Below are positions 1-9,568 of a stretch of 64,000 nucleotides of DNA, piece after piece. The position numbers were made by a program, and so were the translations under genes. Numbering within the stretch: the stretch's first letter is position 1; the number at the start of each line of letters is the position of its first letter. Source of the stretch: an uncultured Ilumatobacter sp. (GTDB lineage Bacteria > Actinomycetota > Acidimicrobiia > Acidimicrobiales > Ilumatobacteraceae); NCBI GenBank assembly GCA_905182555.1, contig CAJJBX010000011.1, positions 1-64,000 on the forward strand. The letters are read 5' to 3'. Below the pieces are notes generated by a model. The model saw only the letters and a list, made by a program, of their open reading frames with translations, did no database searches and was not told where the DNA came from.

Positions 1-7
1 TGCAGCG

Positions 8-592
8 GTGTTCGAAGCAACGATCATCACCGACTCGATCGACGATGATCAGAAGACCTTCATTGAAACGCGGGACCACTTCTTCCTGTCGAGCGTGAAC
101 GCCGACGGTTGGCCAACTGTCTCGTACAAGGGCGGCCCCGCCGGCATGGTGCGTGTGGTTGACGAGCACACCGTCGAGTTCCCCAGCTACGACGGCAACG
201 GCATGTTCCTGTCGATGGGCAACATCGAGTCGGCCGCCAAGATTGGCCTGCTCTTCATCGACATGGTCACCCCGCAGCGACTTCGGCTCCAGGCAACTGC
301 CGAGCTGTCCGATGATCCGGACGCGCTGGCGCAGTGGCCCGGAGCCCAACTGGTTGTCCGGGCAACAGTCGCCAACGTTTTCCCGAACTGCGCCCGCTAC
401 ATCCACCACCACGAACGGGTCGCGCCATCGAAGTATGTGCCGGACGCCGCGGGCGACCAACCAGTCGCTACCTGGAAGCGAATCGACATGATCCAGCCGT
501 TCCTACCCGACCGCGACCAGGGCCCCGCCGCCGAGGCCGGCACGATCACCGCCGACGAATACGGCCAGCACCTCGCCAACGGCACCAGCTGA
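8..592 (+). CDS. Pyridoxamine 5'-phosphate oxidase-like FMN-binding protein
   Basis: This 194-residue frame resembles the PNPOx-like split-barrel family, whose members bind FMN (or F420) and act on small cytoplasmic substrates; the substrate here cannot be told. The family-like core is near residues 22-50 (RDHFFLSSVNADGWP, then YKGGPAGMVRV). A GTG at position 8 is the first possible start in the window, but homologues usually have about 15-20 more residues at the front, so the true start may lie before the window. A palindrome follows four bases after the stop. Family assignment is good; the role is unknown. Confidence 0.7.
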   Translation: MFEATIITDSIDDDQKTFIETRDHFFLSSVNADGWPTVSYKGGPAGMVRVVDEHTVEFPSYDGNGMFLSMGNIESAAKIGLLFIDMVTPQRLRLQATAELSDDPDALAQWPGAQLVVRATVANVFPNCARYIHHHERVAPSKYVPDAAGDQPVATWKRIDMIQPFLPDRDQGPAAEAGTITADEYGQHLANGTS

Positions 593-596
593 AACC

Positions 597-627
597 TGTC
601 ACGCTTTGGTCAGACCAGAGTGCGACA
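597..627. repeat. Intergenic palindrome, family A copy 1
   Basis: Left arm TGTCACGCTTTGGTC, a one-base loop, then right arm GACCAGAGTGCGACA, pairing at 12 of 15 positions. It starts four bases after the PPOX stop codon. Related copies lie at 36864, 49616 and 60548, each just behind a plus-strand gene. It could act as a 3'-end hairpin or REP-like element; no T-run follows. Confidence 0.65.
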
Positions 628-664
628 ACACCGCTCACAGTCGGCATCGTTTACGGTGCTGTCC

Positions 665-2931
665 ATGGGCGACTTCGGGGGGAAAATCGGAACGACCGTT
701 GCGGATTCGACACCGCACTGGCCTGCACCACCGACGCCCCCGGGCGCCAAGACCAACGTTCTCATCGTGCTACTTGACGACGTCGGGTTCGCAGACTTCG
801 GTTGCTACGGCTCCGAAATCGCAACCCCCACGATCGATCGACTCGCCGCCAACGGTCTCCGGTACACCGGCTTCCACACCACGGCCATGTGCTCCACCAC
901 TCGCGCTGCCCTGCTCACCGGCCGCAATCATCACGCCGTTGGCGTAGGTTGTCTGGCCAACTTCGACAGCGGCTACCCCGGCTATCGCGGCAAAATCTCA
1001 GCCGCTGCACCAACCCTCGCCGAAACATTACGAGGTGTGGGCTACCGCAATTACATGGTCGGCAAATGGCATGTCACCCCACTAACCGAAACCGGTGCGA
1101 CTGGCCCGTTCGACGGCTGGCCGCTCGGTCGCGGCTTTGACCGCTTCTACGGATTCCTCGACGCGGAAACCGACCAGTACTCCCCCGAGTTGGTCCGCGA
1201 CAACACCCACGTCACCGCTCCCGGCAACTACGCATCCGGCTACCACGTCACCGAAGACCTCGCCGACCAAGCAATCACGTATCTGACGAGCCACGTCGCT
1301 GCCACACCCGACGTGCCGTGGCACATGCTCCTCGCGCCCGGCGCCTGCCACGCTCCACATCAAGCACCGATCGCCCTCATCGACAAGTACGCCAAGATCT
1401 TTGCGAAAGGCTGGGATCAGACACGCTCCGACCGGATCACTGCACAAATCGAACGCGGCGTCGTTCCCCATGGCACCGAGCTACCCGACCGCAACCTCGG
1501 CGTGCAAGCCTGGGATGAACACAGCGCCGACGAACAACGTCTGTTCGCTCGGCTCGCCGGCGCCTACGCCGCAATGCTCGAACACTTCGACCAGCACCTC
1601 GGCCGGGTCATCGACACTCTCGAGGCAACCGGCCAACTCGACGACACCATTGTGATGGTGCTGTCAGACAACGGTGCCAGCCAGGAGGGCGGACCGCTCG
1701 GGTTCGTCAACGCGATGGCACCGTTCAACATGGTCAAGGAAACGATCGACGAAAAAATCGCGCGGATCGACGACATCGGCGGGCCAGACACACACTCGAA
1801 CTTCCCGCACGGCTGGGCAATGGCTGCCAACACACCGCTGAAGCGCTACAAGCAAAACACCCACAGCGGCGGCGTGCGCGACCCGTTCGTCATCACCGGA
1901 CCCGACCGGATCGTCGACGCGTCGAACGCCGGCGAACTGCGCCACCAGTTCTGCCACGTGTCCGACCTTGCCCCCACCGTCCTCGAACTGCTCGGCCTCA
2001 GAGATGCAGCTGCGTCCAACGGCATGACCGGCACCAGCTTCGCTTCGTCGATCACCGACGCCGACGCGTCCACCGGCAAGACCACGCAGTACTTCGAGAT
2101 GTTCGGGCACCGCGGCGTTTGGCACGAAGGCTTCAAGGCTGTGGCGTACCACTCGCCTGGCACATCGTTCGACAACGACACCTGGGAGCTCTACAACCTC
2201 GCCAACGACTTCAACGAGAACCACAACCTGGCCACCACGCAACCCGACCAGCTCCGCGACTTGCAAGAAATGTGGTGGTCAGAAGCACGCAGCAATCAGG
2301 TCCTCCCGCTTGACGATCGCTTCGGTGAGCGTTTTGCCGAGAACGCCAGACGCCATGCCGGCAGCCGCACAAACTTCACGTTCTGGTCGGGCATGGGGCA
2401 CGTGCCGTCCGACGTCGCACCCGACCTGCCCAGCTCCCACTCAGCGCCGCGCACGTCAACACGTCCGGAAACGTCGGCAACGCAGGTGGCGTACTGATCG
2501 CCCATGGCGACGCCACGTGCGGCTACTCGCTGTTCGTTCGTGATGGGCACCTCGTGCACGATCTCAACATCGGCGGCACACACCAAATTGTCACGTCGGA
2601 CCGACCGGTTCCTGCGAGCGCGACCACGCTCGGGTTCAAGATGCAACGCACCAGCGAGGGGCCCTTCCCCCACGGCGTCGGCACGTTGCTGATCGACGGT
2701 GAACCGGCTGGCTCAATGGAGACCGACCAGATTTTCTGGCTCCTGATCTCCTGGTCGGGCCTCGATATCGGCCTCGACCGAGGCACCACCGTTGCCGACT
2801 ATGACGGCACCGGCCAGTTCATGGGCCCCAACGGCTACGTCGGCGAACTCGTCCGCGTCAGCGTCGACCTCGCCATGGACCAGGACGTCGACCACGACGC
2901 CGCCGGCGAAACCGACCTGGGTCGCGAATAG
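665..2931 (+). CDS. Arylsulfatase (one frame break near 2440)
   Basis: This is a type I sulfatase, which hydrolyses sulfate esters using a formylglycine made from cysteine. The signature CSTTR has its cysteine at about residue 76, and a metal-binding LLDD sits near residues 37-39. ATG 665 is chosen because family similarity starts at MGDFGGKIG. The first frame stops at 2497, but the neighbouring frame continues through 2931 with the family's C-terminal beta-sandwich (AHVNTSGNVGNAGGVL, later GTLLIDGEPAGS). One missing base near 2440 explains the break. No formylglycine-generating enzyme or signal peptide is visible. The frame break may be a sequence error or a real mutation. Confidence 0.85.
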
Positions 2932-3074
2932 TCCGCTGACGCCAGCCAGCCCCGACGCCAGCCACTCGCCACTCCAGTCCATAAGTCACCTTTTCTCACC
3001 GAGAACGGCAAGCACTCTGGGACAGACCATCCTTAGGATCTGCATGCGCCGTCGGAGATTGGACGGCTCTGACA

Positions 3075-3133
3075 ATGAGTGGATTGATGAGTGGATTGAT
3101 GAGTGGATTGATGAGTGGATTGATGAGTGGATG
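3075..3133. repeat. 12-bp tandem repeat upstream of ABC exporter
   Basis: Four full copies of ATGAGTGGATTG and one partial copy run head to tail, ending about 24 bases before the ATG of the ABC ATPase. The unit length keeps frame and would encode repeating WIDE if translated, but no gene is credible here. It may be a slippage product in the leader of the exporter operon. Confidence 0.85.
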
Positions 3134-3156
3134 ATGGACCAGCAACGGAGCATGCA

Positions 3157-4137
3157 ATGAGCGCAGCAATCGAAGCACACAACCTCCGCCGCAAGTTCGG
3201 TGAGAACGAGGCTGTTGCCGGCGTCAACCTCGCCGTTCAACCAGGCGAGATCTACGGCTTCCTCGGGCCAAATGGCGCAGGCAAGTCGACCATGGTCAAG
3301 ATGCTCTGCACTCTGTTGACGCCCACCTCGGGCCGGGCAACCGTTGCCGGGTTCGACGTCGCGTCGCAGGCCGGCGACATCCGGCTGCGCATCGGTGTTG
3401 CACTCCAAGACTCCTCAATCGACGGTAAGCAGTCGGGCCGCGAAATGCTCCACCTCCAAGGCGAGCTCTACGGGCTGTCGAAATCCGACATCAAGCAACG
3501 CATGGGCGATGTGATCGGCCTTGTCGACATCGGCTCGGCGATCGACGACCGTGTTGAAACGTACTCCGGCGGGATGAAGCGCCGGCTCGACCTTGCAATG
3601 TCGCTCATTCACAAGCCGCAGATTCTCTTCCTCGACGAGCCCACCACCGGCCTCGACCCGGCAAGCCGCACAGCGGTATGGAACGAGGTTCGCAAGCTCA
3701 ACCGAGAGGAAGGCATGACCATCTTCCTCACCACCCAATACCTCGAAGAGGCCGACGAGCTTGCTGACCGGGTCGGCATCATCTCCGCCGGAAAAATCGA
3801 AACCGAAGGCACTCCGACCGCGCTGAAGCAGTCGATCGGCAACGACTTGATCGTCGCCGAAGTCGACGGCGACACGTCGTCGATCGAATCCGAGTTGCGG
3901 GGAGTGGCCGGCGTGTCGAACGTCGAATCGCGCCCGGGCGAGTTGACCGTGTCGGCCACGAACGGTGCGGCAGTGATCGCCGACGTCGCTGTCGCCCTCA
4001 AAGGAAGCGGGGTCACAGTGCAGACGCTCACGTTGCGTACCCCCACCCTCGATGACGTCTTCCTTCAGGTCACCGGCGCGCACCTCGCCGAGAGCCACGC
4101 AAGTACGGGCGACGCCACGGAAGGAACCGCATCATGA
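3157..4137 (+). CDS. DrrA-type ABC-2 exporter ATPase
   Basis: This is the ATP-binding subunit of a daunorubicin-resistance-like ABC-2 exporter. Walker A GPNGAGKST is at residues 37-45, the ABC signature YSGGMKRR at about 136-143 and Walker B ILFLDEP at about 156-162, followed by a C-terminal DrrA-like domain. ATG 3157 is preferred over an upstream GTG because GGAG precedes it by a normal distance and the family begins there. The stop overlaps the permease start as ATGA, so the two genes are translationally coupled. The substrate cannot be predicted. Confidence 0.92.
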   Translation: MSAAIEAHNLRRKFGENEAVAGVNLAVQPGEIYGFLGPNGAGKSTMVKMLCTLLTPTSGRATVAGFDVASQAGDIRLRIGVALQDSSIDGKQSGREMLHLQGELYGLSKSDIKQRMGDVIGLVDIGSAIDDRVETYSGGMKRRLDLAMSLIHKPQILFLDEPTTGLDPASRTAVWNEVRKLNREEGMTIFLTTQYLEEADELADRVGIISAGKIETEGTPTALKQSIGNDLIVAEVDGDTSSIESELRGVAGVSNVESRPGELTVSATNGAAVIADVAVALKGSGVTVQTLTLRTPTLDDVFLQVTGAHLAESHASTGDATEGTAS

Positions 4138-4952
4138 CCACCACGCAAACCACCGGCACCGAGACGCACGCTCAGCCGTTGGCGCGGCGTTCGTCGATCT
4201 TCCACGACCTCAGAACGGTTGCCAAGCGGGCCTGCAGGGGCGTCTTCCGCGAGCCCGAGTTCTTCATCCCGGCCCTCATTGTTCCTGTGTTTTTCTTCGT
4301 GGTGAACATCGGGGCCCTGCAGGACTTCGCTGAACAGTCCGGCGTCGTTGTCGACTTCAAAGCGTTCCAGCTCCCCGTGTCGATCATCTTCGCCGTGACA
4401 GGCGTGTCGCGAGCAAGTGCACTCGTCACCGATATCCAAGGTGGCTACTTCGACAGACTCCTGCTGACGCCGATCCGGCGACCCGCATTGCTCCTCGGGC
4501 TCATGGCCGCCGACCTGATGGCAGTCATGATGCTCACAGTCCCCGTGCTGCTGCTCGGCCTCGCCGTTGGTGTCAGCTTCGTCACCGGCATTGTCGGCAT
4601 GGTTGCCTTCCTCTTCTACGGGGCATTGTGGGGCCTCGCGTTCGCTGGATTCCCTTATGCCATCGCCCTCAAAACAGGCAACCCCGCAGCGGTCAACTCA
4701 AGCTTCATCCTCTTCTTCCCGTTCGCCTTCCTCACGACGTCGTTCCTGCCGAAGGAAGCTCTCACCGGATGGCTTGCAACCATTGCCACCTACAACCCGG
4801 TCACCTACGTGCTCGACGGCCTGCGCAGCCTCATCACCGAAGGCTGGGAGTGGGGAACGCTCGGCAAAGGCCTGCTCGCCATCATCATTCTGGCATCGAT
4901 CAGTTTCAGCATGGCCAGCGCTGCCATGCGCGGCCGCATTTCCCAAAAGTAG
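4134..4952 (+). CDS. ABC-2 exporter permease (DrrB-like)
   Basis: This 272-residue protein is the membrane partner of the preceding ATPase. It has about six hydrophobic segments, the first near residues 45-65 (IPALIVPVFFFVVNIGALQ) and the last at the C-terminus. A central ABC-2 motif region (FDRLLLTPIRRPALLLG) is typical of DrrB-type permeases. The ATGA overlap shows a two-gene operon. It probably exports a drug, lipid or glycolipid, as DrrAB relatives do, but nothing here fixes the substrate. Confidence 0.9.
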   Translation: MTTTQTTGTETHAQPLARRSSIFHDLRTVAKRACRGVFREPEFFIPALIVPVFFFVVNIGALQDFAEQSGVVVDFKAFQLPVSIIFAVTGVSRASALVTDIQGGYFDRLLLTPIRRPALLLGLMAADLMAVMMLTVPVLLLGLAVGVSFVTGIVGMVAFLFYGALWGLAFAGFPYAIALKTGNPAAVNSSFILFFPFAFLTTSFLPKEALTGWLATIATYNPVTYVLDGLRSLITEGWEWGTLGKGLLAIIILASISFSMASAAMRGRISQK

Positions 4953-5066
4953 AAGCCCCGCCCGTCCCGCACCCGTTCTGCCCCCGTCTTGCCCCCGTTT
5001 TCTCGTTTGCGTCGAATGGGCCGGCGCGCCTGACGAATGTGCCGACATTGGGGGTGCAACCGATGA

Positions 5067-5285
5067 TTCTCGTGGCTCTGGTCGCACGACCTGCTGCAAC
5101 CGATAGCGATCATCGGTGTACCCACTGATGCCTTTGGACCACGCGATCTCGCCCTGCGGATGCCGTTCTTTGTCGCCGGCGTCCTCAACATCATGTTGTT
5201 CTTCTTCAACATCATGTTGTTCTTCTTCGCCGTTCCGAAGCTGACCACTGCAAAGATCGAAGCAATCCGAACCGGCAGTGAATGA
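5067..5285 (+). pseudogene. C-terminal remnant of an MFS-like transporter
   Basis: An open frame with no good start ends at 5285 and reads like the last membrane helix and tail of a major facilitator protein (IGVPTDAFGPRDLALRMP, then FVAGVLNIMLFF and KLTTAKIEAIRTG). The rest of the transporter is missing. Inside it, seven residues (NIMLFFF) are duplicated exactly. The assignment rests on general resemblance only. It lies between the DrrAB-like operon and the acyl-CoA ligase, and the stretch from 4953 to 5066 shows nothing else recognisable. Confidence 0.45.
5187..5228. repeat. 21-bp perfect tandem duplication
   Basis: Two identical 21-base units, each encoding NIMLFFF in the transporter remnant, sit directly next to each other. 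Because 21 is a multiple of three, the duplication keeps frame. A single copy would give a normal MFS tail, so this looks like a recent slippage event or an assembly duplication. Confidence 0.9.
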
Positions 5286-5377
5286 GTCGCTGCGCAACAA
5301 ATTTGGAGATTCATTGATCCAAAGAGCTCGCTGCGACGAACCATAAGTGTTCACATATGAACGGAAAACGTTGACCG

Positions 5378-5427
5378 ACACCCGGCCACCCCCCCCACCC
5401 CCCCCGTGGGCCGGGTGTTGCGTTTTT
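5378..5427 (+). terminator. Rho-independent terminator
   Basis: The arms ACACCCGGCC (5378-5387) and GGCCGGGTGT (5409-5418) pair perfectly around a C-rich loop and are followed by TGCGTTTTT. This would end plus-strand transcripts coming from the DrrAB-like region and insulate the acyl-CoA ligase gene. Confidence 0.85.
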
Positions 5428-5524
5428 CCTGCTCTTGTCTTACGAGAAGTAGCGGTACTGATCTGCAACAATAAGTACAGCGCCGTAAGTGGCGCGCTCG
5501 AAGACCAACACCGGGGGTACGAAC

Positions 5525-7162
5525 ATGACCGAACTCGCTTACGCAGCAGGACCGACCGATCAGCCACTCCTGACCCAGACCATTGGTCAGAACCTTGCAG
5601 CCACGGTCGCAGCACACGGCGACCGCGAAGCCTTGGTCGCCGTGCACCAAAACATTCGCTGGACCTACAACGAGTTTGCTCGACGCGTCGCCGACCTCGC
5701 AAAGGGGATGCTTGGAGCGGGTCTCGTTACCGGTGACCGCGTCGGATTGTGGAGCCCGAACTACGCCGAATGGACACTACTCCAGTTCGCCACGGCCGAA
5801 ATCGGCGTGATCCTCGTCAACGTCAACCCGTCGTACCGCACGCACGAACTGGCATACGCAATCAATCAATCTGGATGCCGCTGGATCGTGGCCGCTCCTG
5901 AATTTAAGACCTCCGACTACCGATCGATGGTCGCGTCGGTACGCGACAAGTGCGCCCGACTCGAGCGAGCAGTTTTCTTCTGGGATGACGACTGGAACGA
6001 GCTCTGCGGCGGATCCGACACGACCTCTGACGCCGACCTCGATGCCTGCCGAGCCAAGCTCGCATGCGACGACCCGATCAACATCCAGTACACATCGGGG
6101 ACGACGGGCTTCCCGAAAGGTGCCACACTCACGCACAAGAACATCTTGAACAACGGTCACAACGTCACCAGCGGGCAGAACATCACGCACGAGGATCGCC
6201 TCTGCATTCCCGTGCCCTTCTACCACTGCTTCGGCATGGTGATGGGCAACCTCGGCTGCACCTCAACCGGCGCCACCATGGTCATTCCCGGCGACGCCTT
6301 CGACCCCGTCGCCGTGCTCACCGCCGTCGAAAAAGAACGTTGTACCGCGCTCTACGGCGTGCCCACGATGTTCATCGCCGAGCTGGCCCTCCCCAACTTC
6401 GACGACTTCGACCTGACGAGCCTGCGCACCGGCGTGATGGCCGGCTCGCTCTGCCCCGAAGACGCGATGATCGCCTGCGTCGAAAAGATGCACATGGTTG
6501 ACGTCACCAATTGCTACGGCATGACCGAGACCTCGCCGGTGAGTTGCCAAACAATGATCGGCGACACGATTGAGCACCAGACCCAGACCGTTGGCGTCGC
6601 CCACCCGCACGTCGAGGTGCGCATCGCCGACCCGCTGACCGGCGAAACGTTGCCGCGCGGCGAACACGGCGAGTTCTGCACCCGCGGCTACTCCGTAATG
6701 AAGGGCTACTGGAACGACGACGAAAAGACCGCTGGCGCCATCGACGCCGACGGCTGGATGCACACCGGCGATATTGCTGTGATGTTCGACGACGGCTACG
6801 TGAACATCGTCGGCCGGATCAAAGACCTAGTGATTCGCGGTGGCGAGAACATCTACCCCCGCGAAGTCGAAGAATTCCTGCTCGGCCATCCCGACATCCA
6901 CGACGTCCAGGTCATCGGGGTGCCCGACGCGAAGTACGGCGAAGAGGTGATGGCCTGCGTCATCCCCGCCGACGGAGTTGACGTGACCCTTGACGACATC
7001 AAGGCCTTCTGCCAGGGAAAGATCGCCCACTTCAAAGTGCCGCGCTACCTCAGCATCGTCACCGAGTTCCCGATGACCGTTACGGGCAAGATCCGCAAGA
7101 TCCAAATGCGCGATGAGGCCGTCGCTGCGCTCGGCCTTGGCGACTTCGTCGCCGACGCCTGA
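5525..7162 (+). CDS. Acyl-CoA synthetase, AMP-forming (FadD-like)
   Basis: This ligase activates a carboxylic acid with ATP and CoA through an acyl-adenylate. The AMP-binding P-loop YTSGTTGFPKG starts at about residue 189, the motif YGMTETS at about 331, and the C-terminal catalytic lysine lies in TGKIRK at about 522. The 545-residue length is normal. ATG 5525 (MTELAYAAG) is used rather than an upstream start because GGGGG precedes it and family similarity begins here. It stands alone after a terminator. The acid could be a medium-chain fatty acid or a sterol side chain; sequence alone does not decide. Confidence 0.9.
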   Translation: MTELAYAAGPTDQPLLTQTIGQNLAATVAAHGDREALVAVHQNIRWTYNEFARRVADLAKGMLGAGLVTGDRVGLWSPNYAEWTLLQFATAEIGVILVNVNPSYRTHELAYAINQSGCRWIVAAPEFKTSDYRSMVASVRDKCARLERAVFFWDDDWNELCGGSDTTSDADLDACRAKLACDDPINIQYTSGTTGFPKGATLTHKNILNNGHNVTSGQNITHEDRLCIPVPFYHCFGMVMGNLGCTSTGATMVIPGDAFDPVAVLTAVEKERCTALYGVPTMFIAELALPNFDDFDLTSLRTGVMAGSLCPEDAMIACVEKMHMVDVTNCYGMTETSPVSCQTMIGDTIEHQTQTVGVAHPHVEVRIADPLTGETLPRGEHGEFCTRGYSVMKGYWNDDEKTAGAIDADGWMHTGDIAVMFDDGYVNIVGRIKDLVIRGGENIYPREVEEFLLGHPDIHDVQVIGVPDAKYGEEVMACVIPADGVDVTLDDIKAFCQGKIAHFKVPRYLSIVTEFPMTVTGKIRKIQMRDEAVAALGLGDFVADA

Positions 7163-7242
7163 CGGCGTCTCTCATCGCCTTGTCGGGCTGCGCCCGACGG
7201 TCACTTCGTGCCCGTCCAGGGCCACCTCTTCGCGTCGCCTCG

Positions 7243-7269
7243 CCCTGCCCCTGCCCCTGCCCCTGCCCT
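7243..7269. repeat. CCCTGC hexamer tandem repeat
   Basis: About four and a half copies of a six-base C-rich unit lie between the convergent acyl-CoA ligase and PhyH-like genes, just beyond the stop of the latter. A GTCGGGC/GCCCGAC hairpin lies nearby at 7184-7200, without a T-run. Confidence 0.7.
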
Positions 7270-7272
7270 CGC

Positions 7273-8487
7273 TTATGACCTTTCTTTGTACTCCTGCATT
7301 TCTGCTGTACCGAGCTCTGCTAACTGCTTGGCTCGGAACGCTTCTCTTTCGGCGCGCTTCGGATGGATGAAGCCTTCACCAATGAGCTGTTCGCCTGCTC
7401 CGAGCATGACGTAGCGGGAGATTCGCCGGCCGTGCGGCGACAGTTCCTGCCACCTTTCGTATGGCATCGACCGAATCACGCCTTCACTCCGGAACCACGG
7501 CGCGAAGTACTCCATGTTCGGCATGGCCCGCACGTCGCGGGACAGGTTCGGCGTCCCGCCGTGCCACGTCCGGTTGTCGCGGATGATTGCCGAGCCTGCG
7601 GGCACGGGACAGACGGTGCTCAGCTTCATCCAGTCGGGTTCGGCAGCGAGGCTGGGGATTGGATCGTGACTGTTCTGAGTACCCGGGATCTAACGGATCG
7701 GCCCATTCAGGCGCGTGAAGTCGATCATTGGAAAGTTGATCGTCACGACCGGGACCGGGAGGTCACGAACAGCGACGCGTCCCGATCGATCGGGGAGCTC
7801 CTCCCAAATGTTGTCGGAGTGCAAGCCCTGGTATTCGATGGCCCCGGGGAGCGCCATGTCGCCCCCACCGCCGCCGAGGAGGTAGCTCGGGGAGCCGAAG
7901 ATTGCGGTGAGGATCGGTGTCGTTGTCGCCAGGTCGACCAGCTCGCACCACTCGGGTACGTGCAGCATGTGTCTCGTCGCTGAGCTGGAACCGAACGAGT
8001 AGCGGTGGGGAAGGCCGCCGGCACCCCCGCCAACACTGTTGTCGGGATCGACTTCGAGGAGCCGCTCGACGGCCCGGTCGACCGCCATGCGCATCCGTTC
8101 CAGCATCGACGGATCGAGCGCATCTCGCACCGCCACGAAGCCATCTCGGTCGAACAGTTCGACAGCTCGATCGACATCTGCAGGTTCCACCAGTTCCAGA
8201 TCGGGAATTCCGTTCTCACGATCGAGGCGTTCGCGGAGCGCTACGACGTTCGGGTCGTCGTAGCGGCGCGTCCAGCCGCTCACCGTCGGATCGCCAGCGA
8301 CCAAGTTGTAGTGCTCAGGCGTCGTCTCCAGTTCGTTCGCCTCGGCGGCGAGCCCGGCCGGATTGTCGTTGGTGTCGGTGACAGATGAGCGGGGCCGCTT
8401 TGCGAATCCGTTCGGCGGCACCGACTCGTGCCAGCCCACGTTGGATTCCCGGCCGACGTTGGTTTGCCGGTCCGCTGTTCCACTCAT
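7273..8487 (-). pseudogene. Phytanoyl-CoA dioxygenase-like gene with in-frame TAG
   Basis: This is a PhyH-family Fe(II)/2-oxoglutarate oxygenase. The first two iron ligands are in LHSDNIW, and the distal histidine is in TWHGGTPN near the C-terminus. The frame runs from ATG 8487 (MSGTADRQ) but meets TAG at 7690-7692, after NGPIR. The same frame then continues as IPGTQNSHDP to TAA at 7273. Homologues usually have an uncharged residue there, and a single C-to-T change from CAG would explain it. TAG ends other genes in the window, so recoding is unlikely. This is a nonsense mutation or base error. Confidence 0.8.
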
Positions 8488-8584
8488 ATTCGGATTCTCG
8501 CGCATCGGGACTGGCCGATCGGTTGACGGAAGTCATCCTTCAAGCGGACCCGCAGAAGCACTCTTTGCTGCGAGGATCATCCTC

Positions 8585-9547
8585 GTGAAAGCGATCATCG
8601 AGACCTCGGGCCTGGTCATGCAGTTTCCGAACACTCGGGCGCTCGACGGCCTCGACATCCGCATTCCGCCCGGCGTCACCGGGCTGGTCGGAGCCAACGG
8701 CGCGGGAAAGACCACGCTGATTTCGCTGACCCTCGGCCTCTTGAAGCCCACCTCCGGGTCAATCAAAGTGCTCGGACTCGACCCGAACGTGCACGGTCCC
8801 GCACTTCGCGCCCAGATCGGGTACGGCCCAGAGCGCAACGTGCTGCCCGACGACCTCCGGGCCTACGATTTTGTTCGCCATTTGGCCGAAGTCAAGGGAC
8901 TCCCCCGCGACGAGGCCCGGACGCGAGCAAGCGACTCGCTCTACCTGGTTGGCTTGGGTGAAGAACGATTTCGGTCGCTGGGCACCATGTCGACCGGCCA
9001 ACGCCAGCGTGTCAAGCTTGCCCAGGCAATTGCTGCCGACCCACGTTTCATCGTGCTCGACGAACCGACCGACGGCCTCGACCCGGTGCAGCGCGACGAG
9101 ATGTTGAACATCATCGTCCAGGTCAACCGCGACTTCGGGATCGACGTCATGCTCTCGTCGCACGTGCTCGAAGAGGTTGAACGGGTCTGCGACCACGTCG
9201 TCGCACTCGACCAGGGCCGGCTCGTCGCACACGGCGCGATGAGCGAACTGGCCGGCGCGTCCGGTGGCGTCGAACTCGAACTGGTCGACGTCGACGAACC
9301 GCCGCACAGTGTTGACGCTGTCATTCAGCTGCTCCAAGCATCCGGCACAACAGTCGAACGCAGCGGCGCTGTCCTGTCTGTCACGGGCAAGTCAGACGAC
9401 GAGCTCTTCGACGCCGTCGGTGCCGCAGTCGCCCAAGCCGGCGCCCGGCTGCGTCGTCTCGGACAACGCCGACGCACACTCGACGACATCTTCACCGATC
9501 AGGATCACCAGATGACCGACGCCCGATCAGTAACACCCAATGAGTAA
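8585..9547 (+). CDS. ABC transporter ATPase (first of a four-gene cassette)
   Basis: This is an ABC-2-type ATP-binding protein with Walker A GANGAGKTT at residues 36-44, the signature as STGQRQRVKLA, and Walker B FIVLDEPTDGLD. The GTG at 8585 is taken as the start because GAGG precedes it and the ABC domain begins at once; the frame is open further upstream, but that part looks unlike the family and overlaps the divergent PhyH-like promoter region. It leads a cassette in the order ATPase, permease, ATPase, permease, suggesting a heteromeric exporter or two paired exporters. Confidence 0.88.
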   Translation: MKAIIETSGLVMQFPNTRALDGLDIRIPPGVTGLVGANGAGKTTLISLTLGLLKPTSGSIKVLGLDPNVHGPALRAQIGYGPERNVLPDDLRAYDFVRHLAEVKGLPRDEARTRASDSLYLVGLGEERFRSLGTMSTGQRQRVKLAQAIAADPRFIVLDEPTDGLDPVQRDEMLNIIVQVNRDFGIDVMLSSHVLEEVERVCDHVVALDQGRLVAHGAMSELAGASGGVELELVDVDEPPHSVDAVIQLLQASGTTVERSGAVLSVTGKSDDELFDAVGAAVAQAGARLRRLGQRRRTLDDIFTDQDHQMTDARSVTPNE

Positions 9548-9568
9548 CGCCCGATGAGTAACACCCAA
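9526..9568. repeat. 14-bp tandem repeat at ATPase-permease junction
   Basis: Roughly three copies of a unit like ATGAGTAACACCCA span the stop codon of the ATPase and reach the ATG of the permease. As 14 is not a multiple of three, each copy shifts frame and presents an ATG in a new frame. The copy number could therefore alter spacing or coupling between the two genes. Confidence 0.75.

Noticed and set aside
7690-7692. Possible reading of TAG as an amino acid
   Set aside because: TAG ends other genes in the window, such as the DrrB-like permease at 4952 and the sulfatase at 2931, so a nonsense change or base error is more likely.
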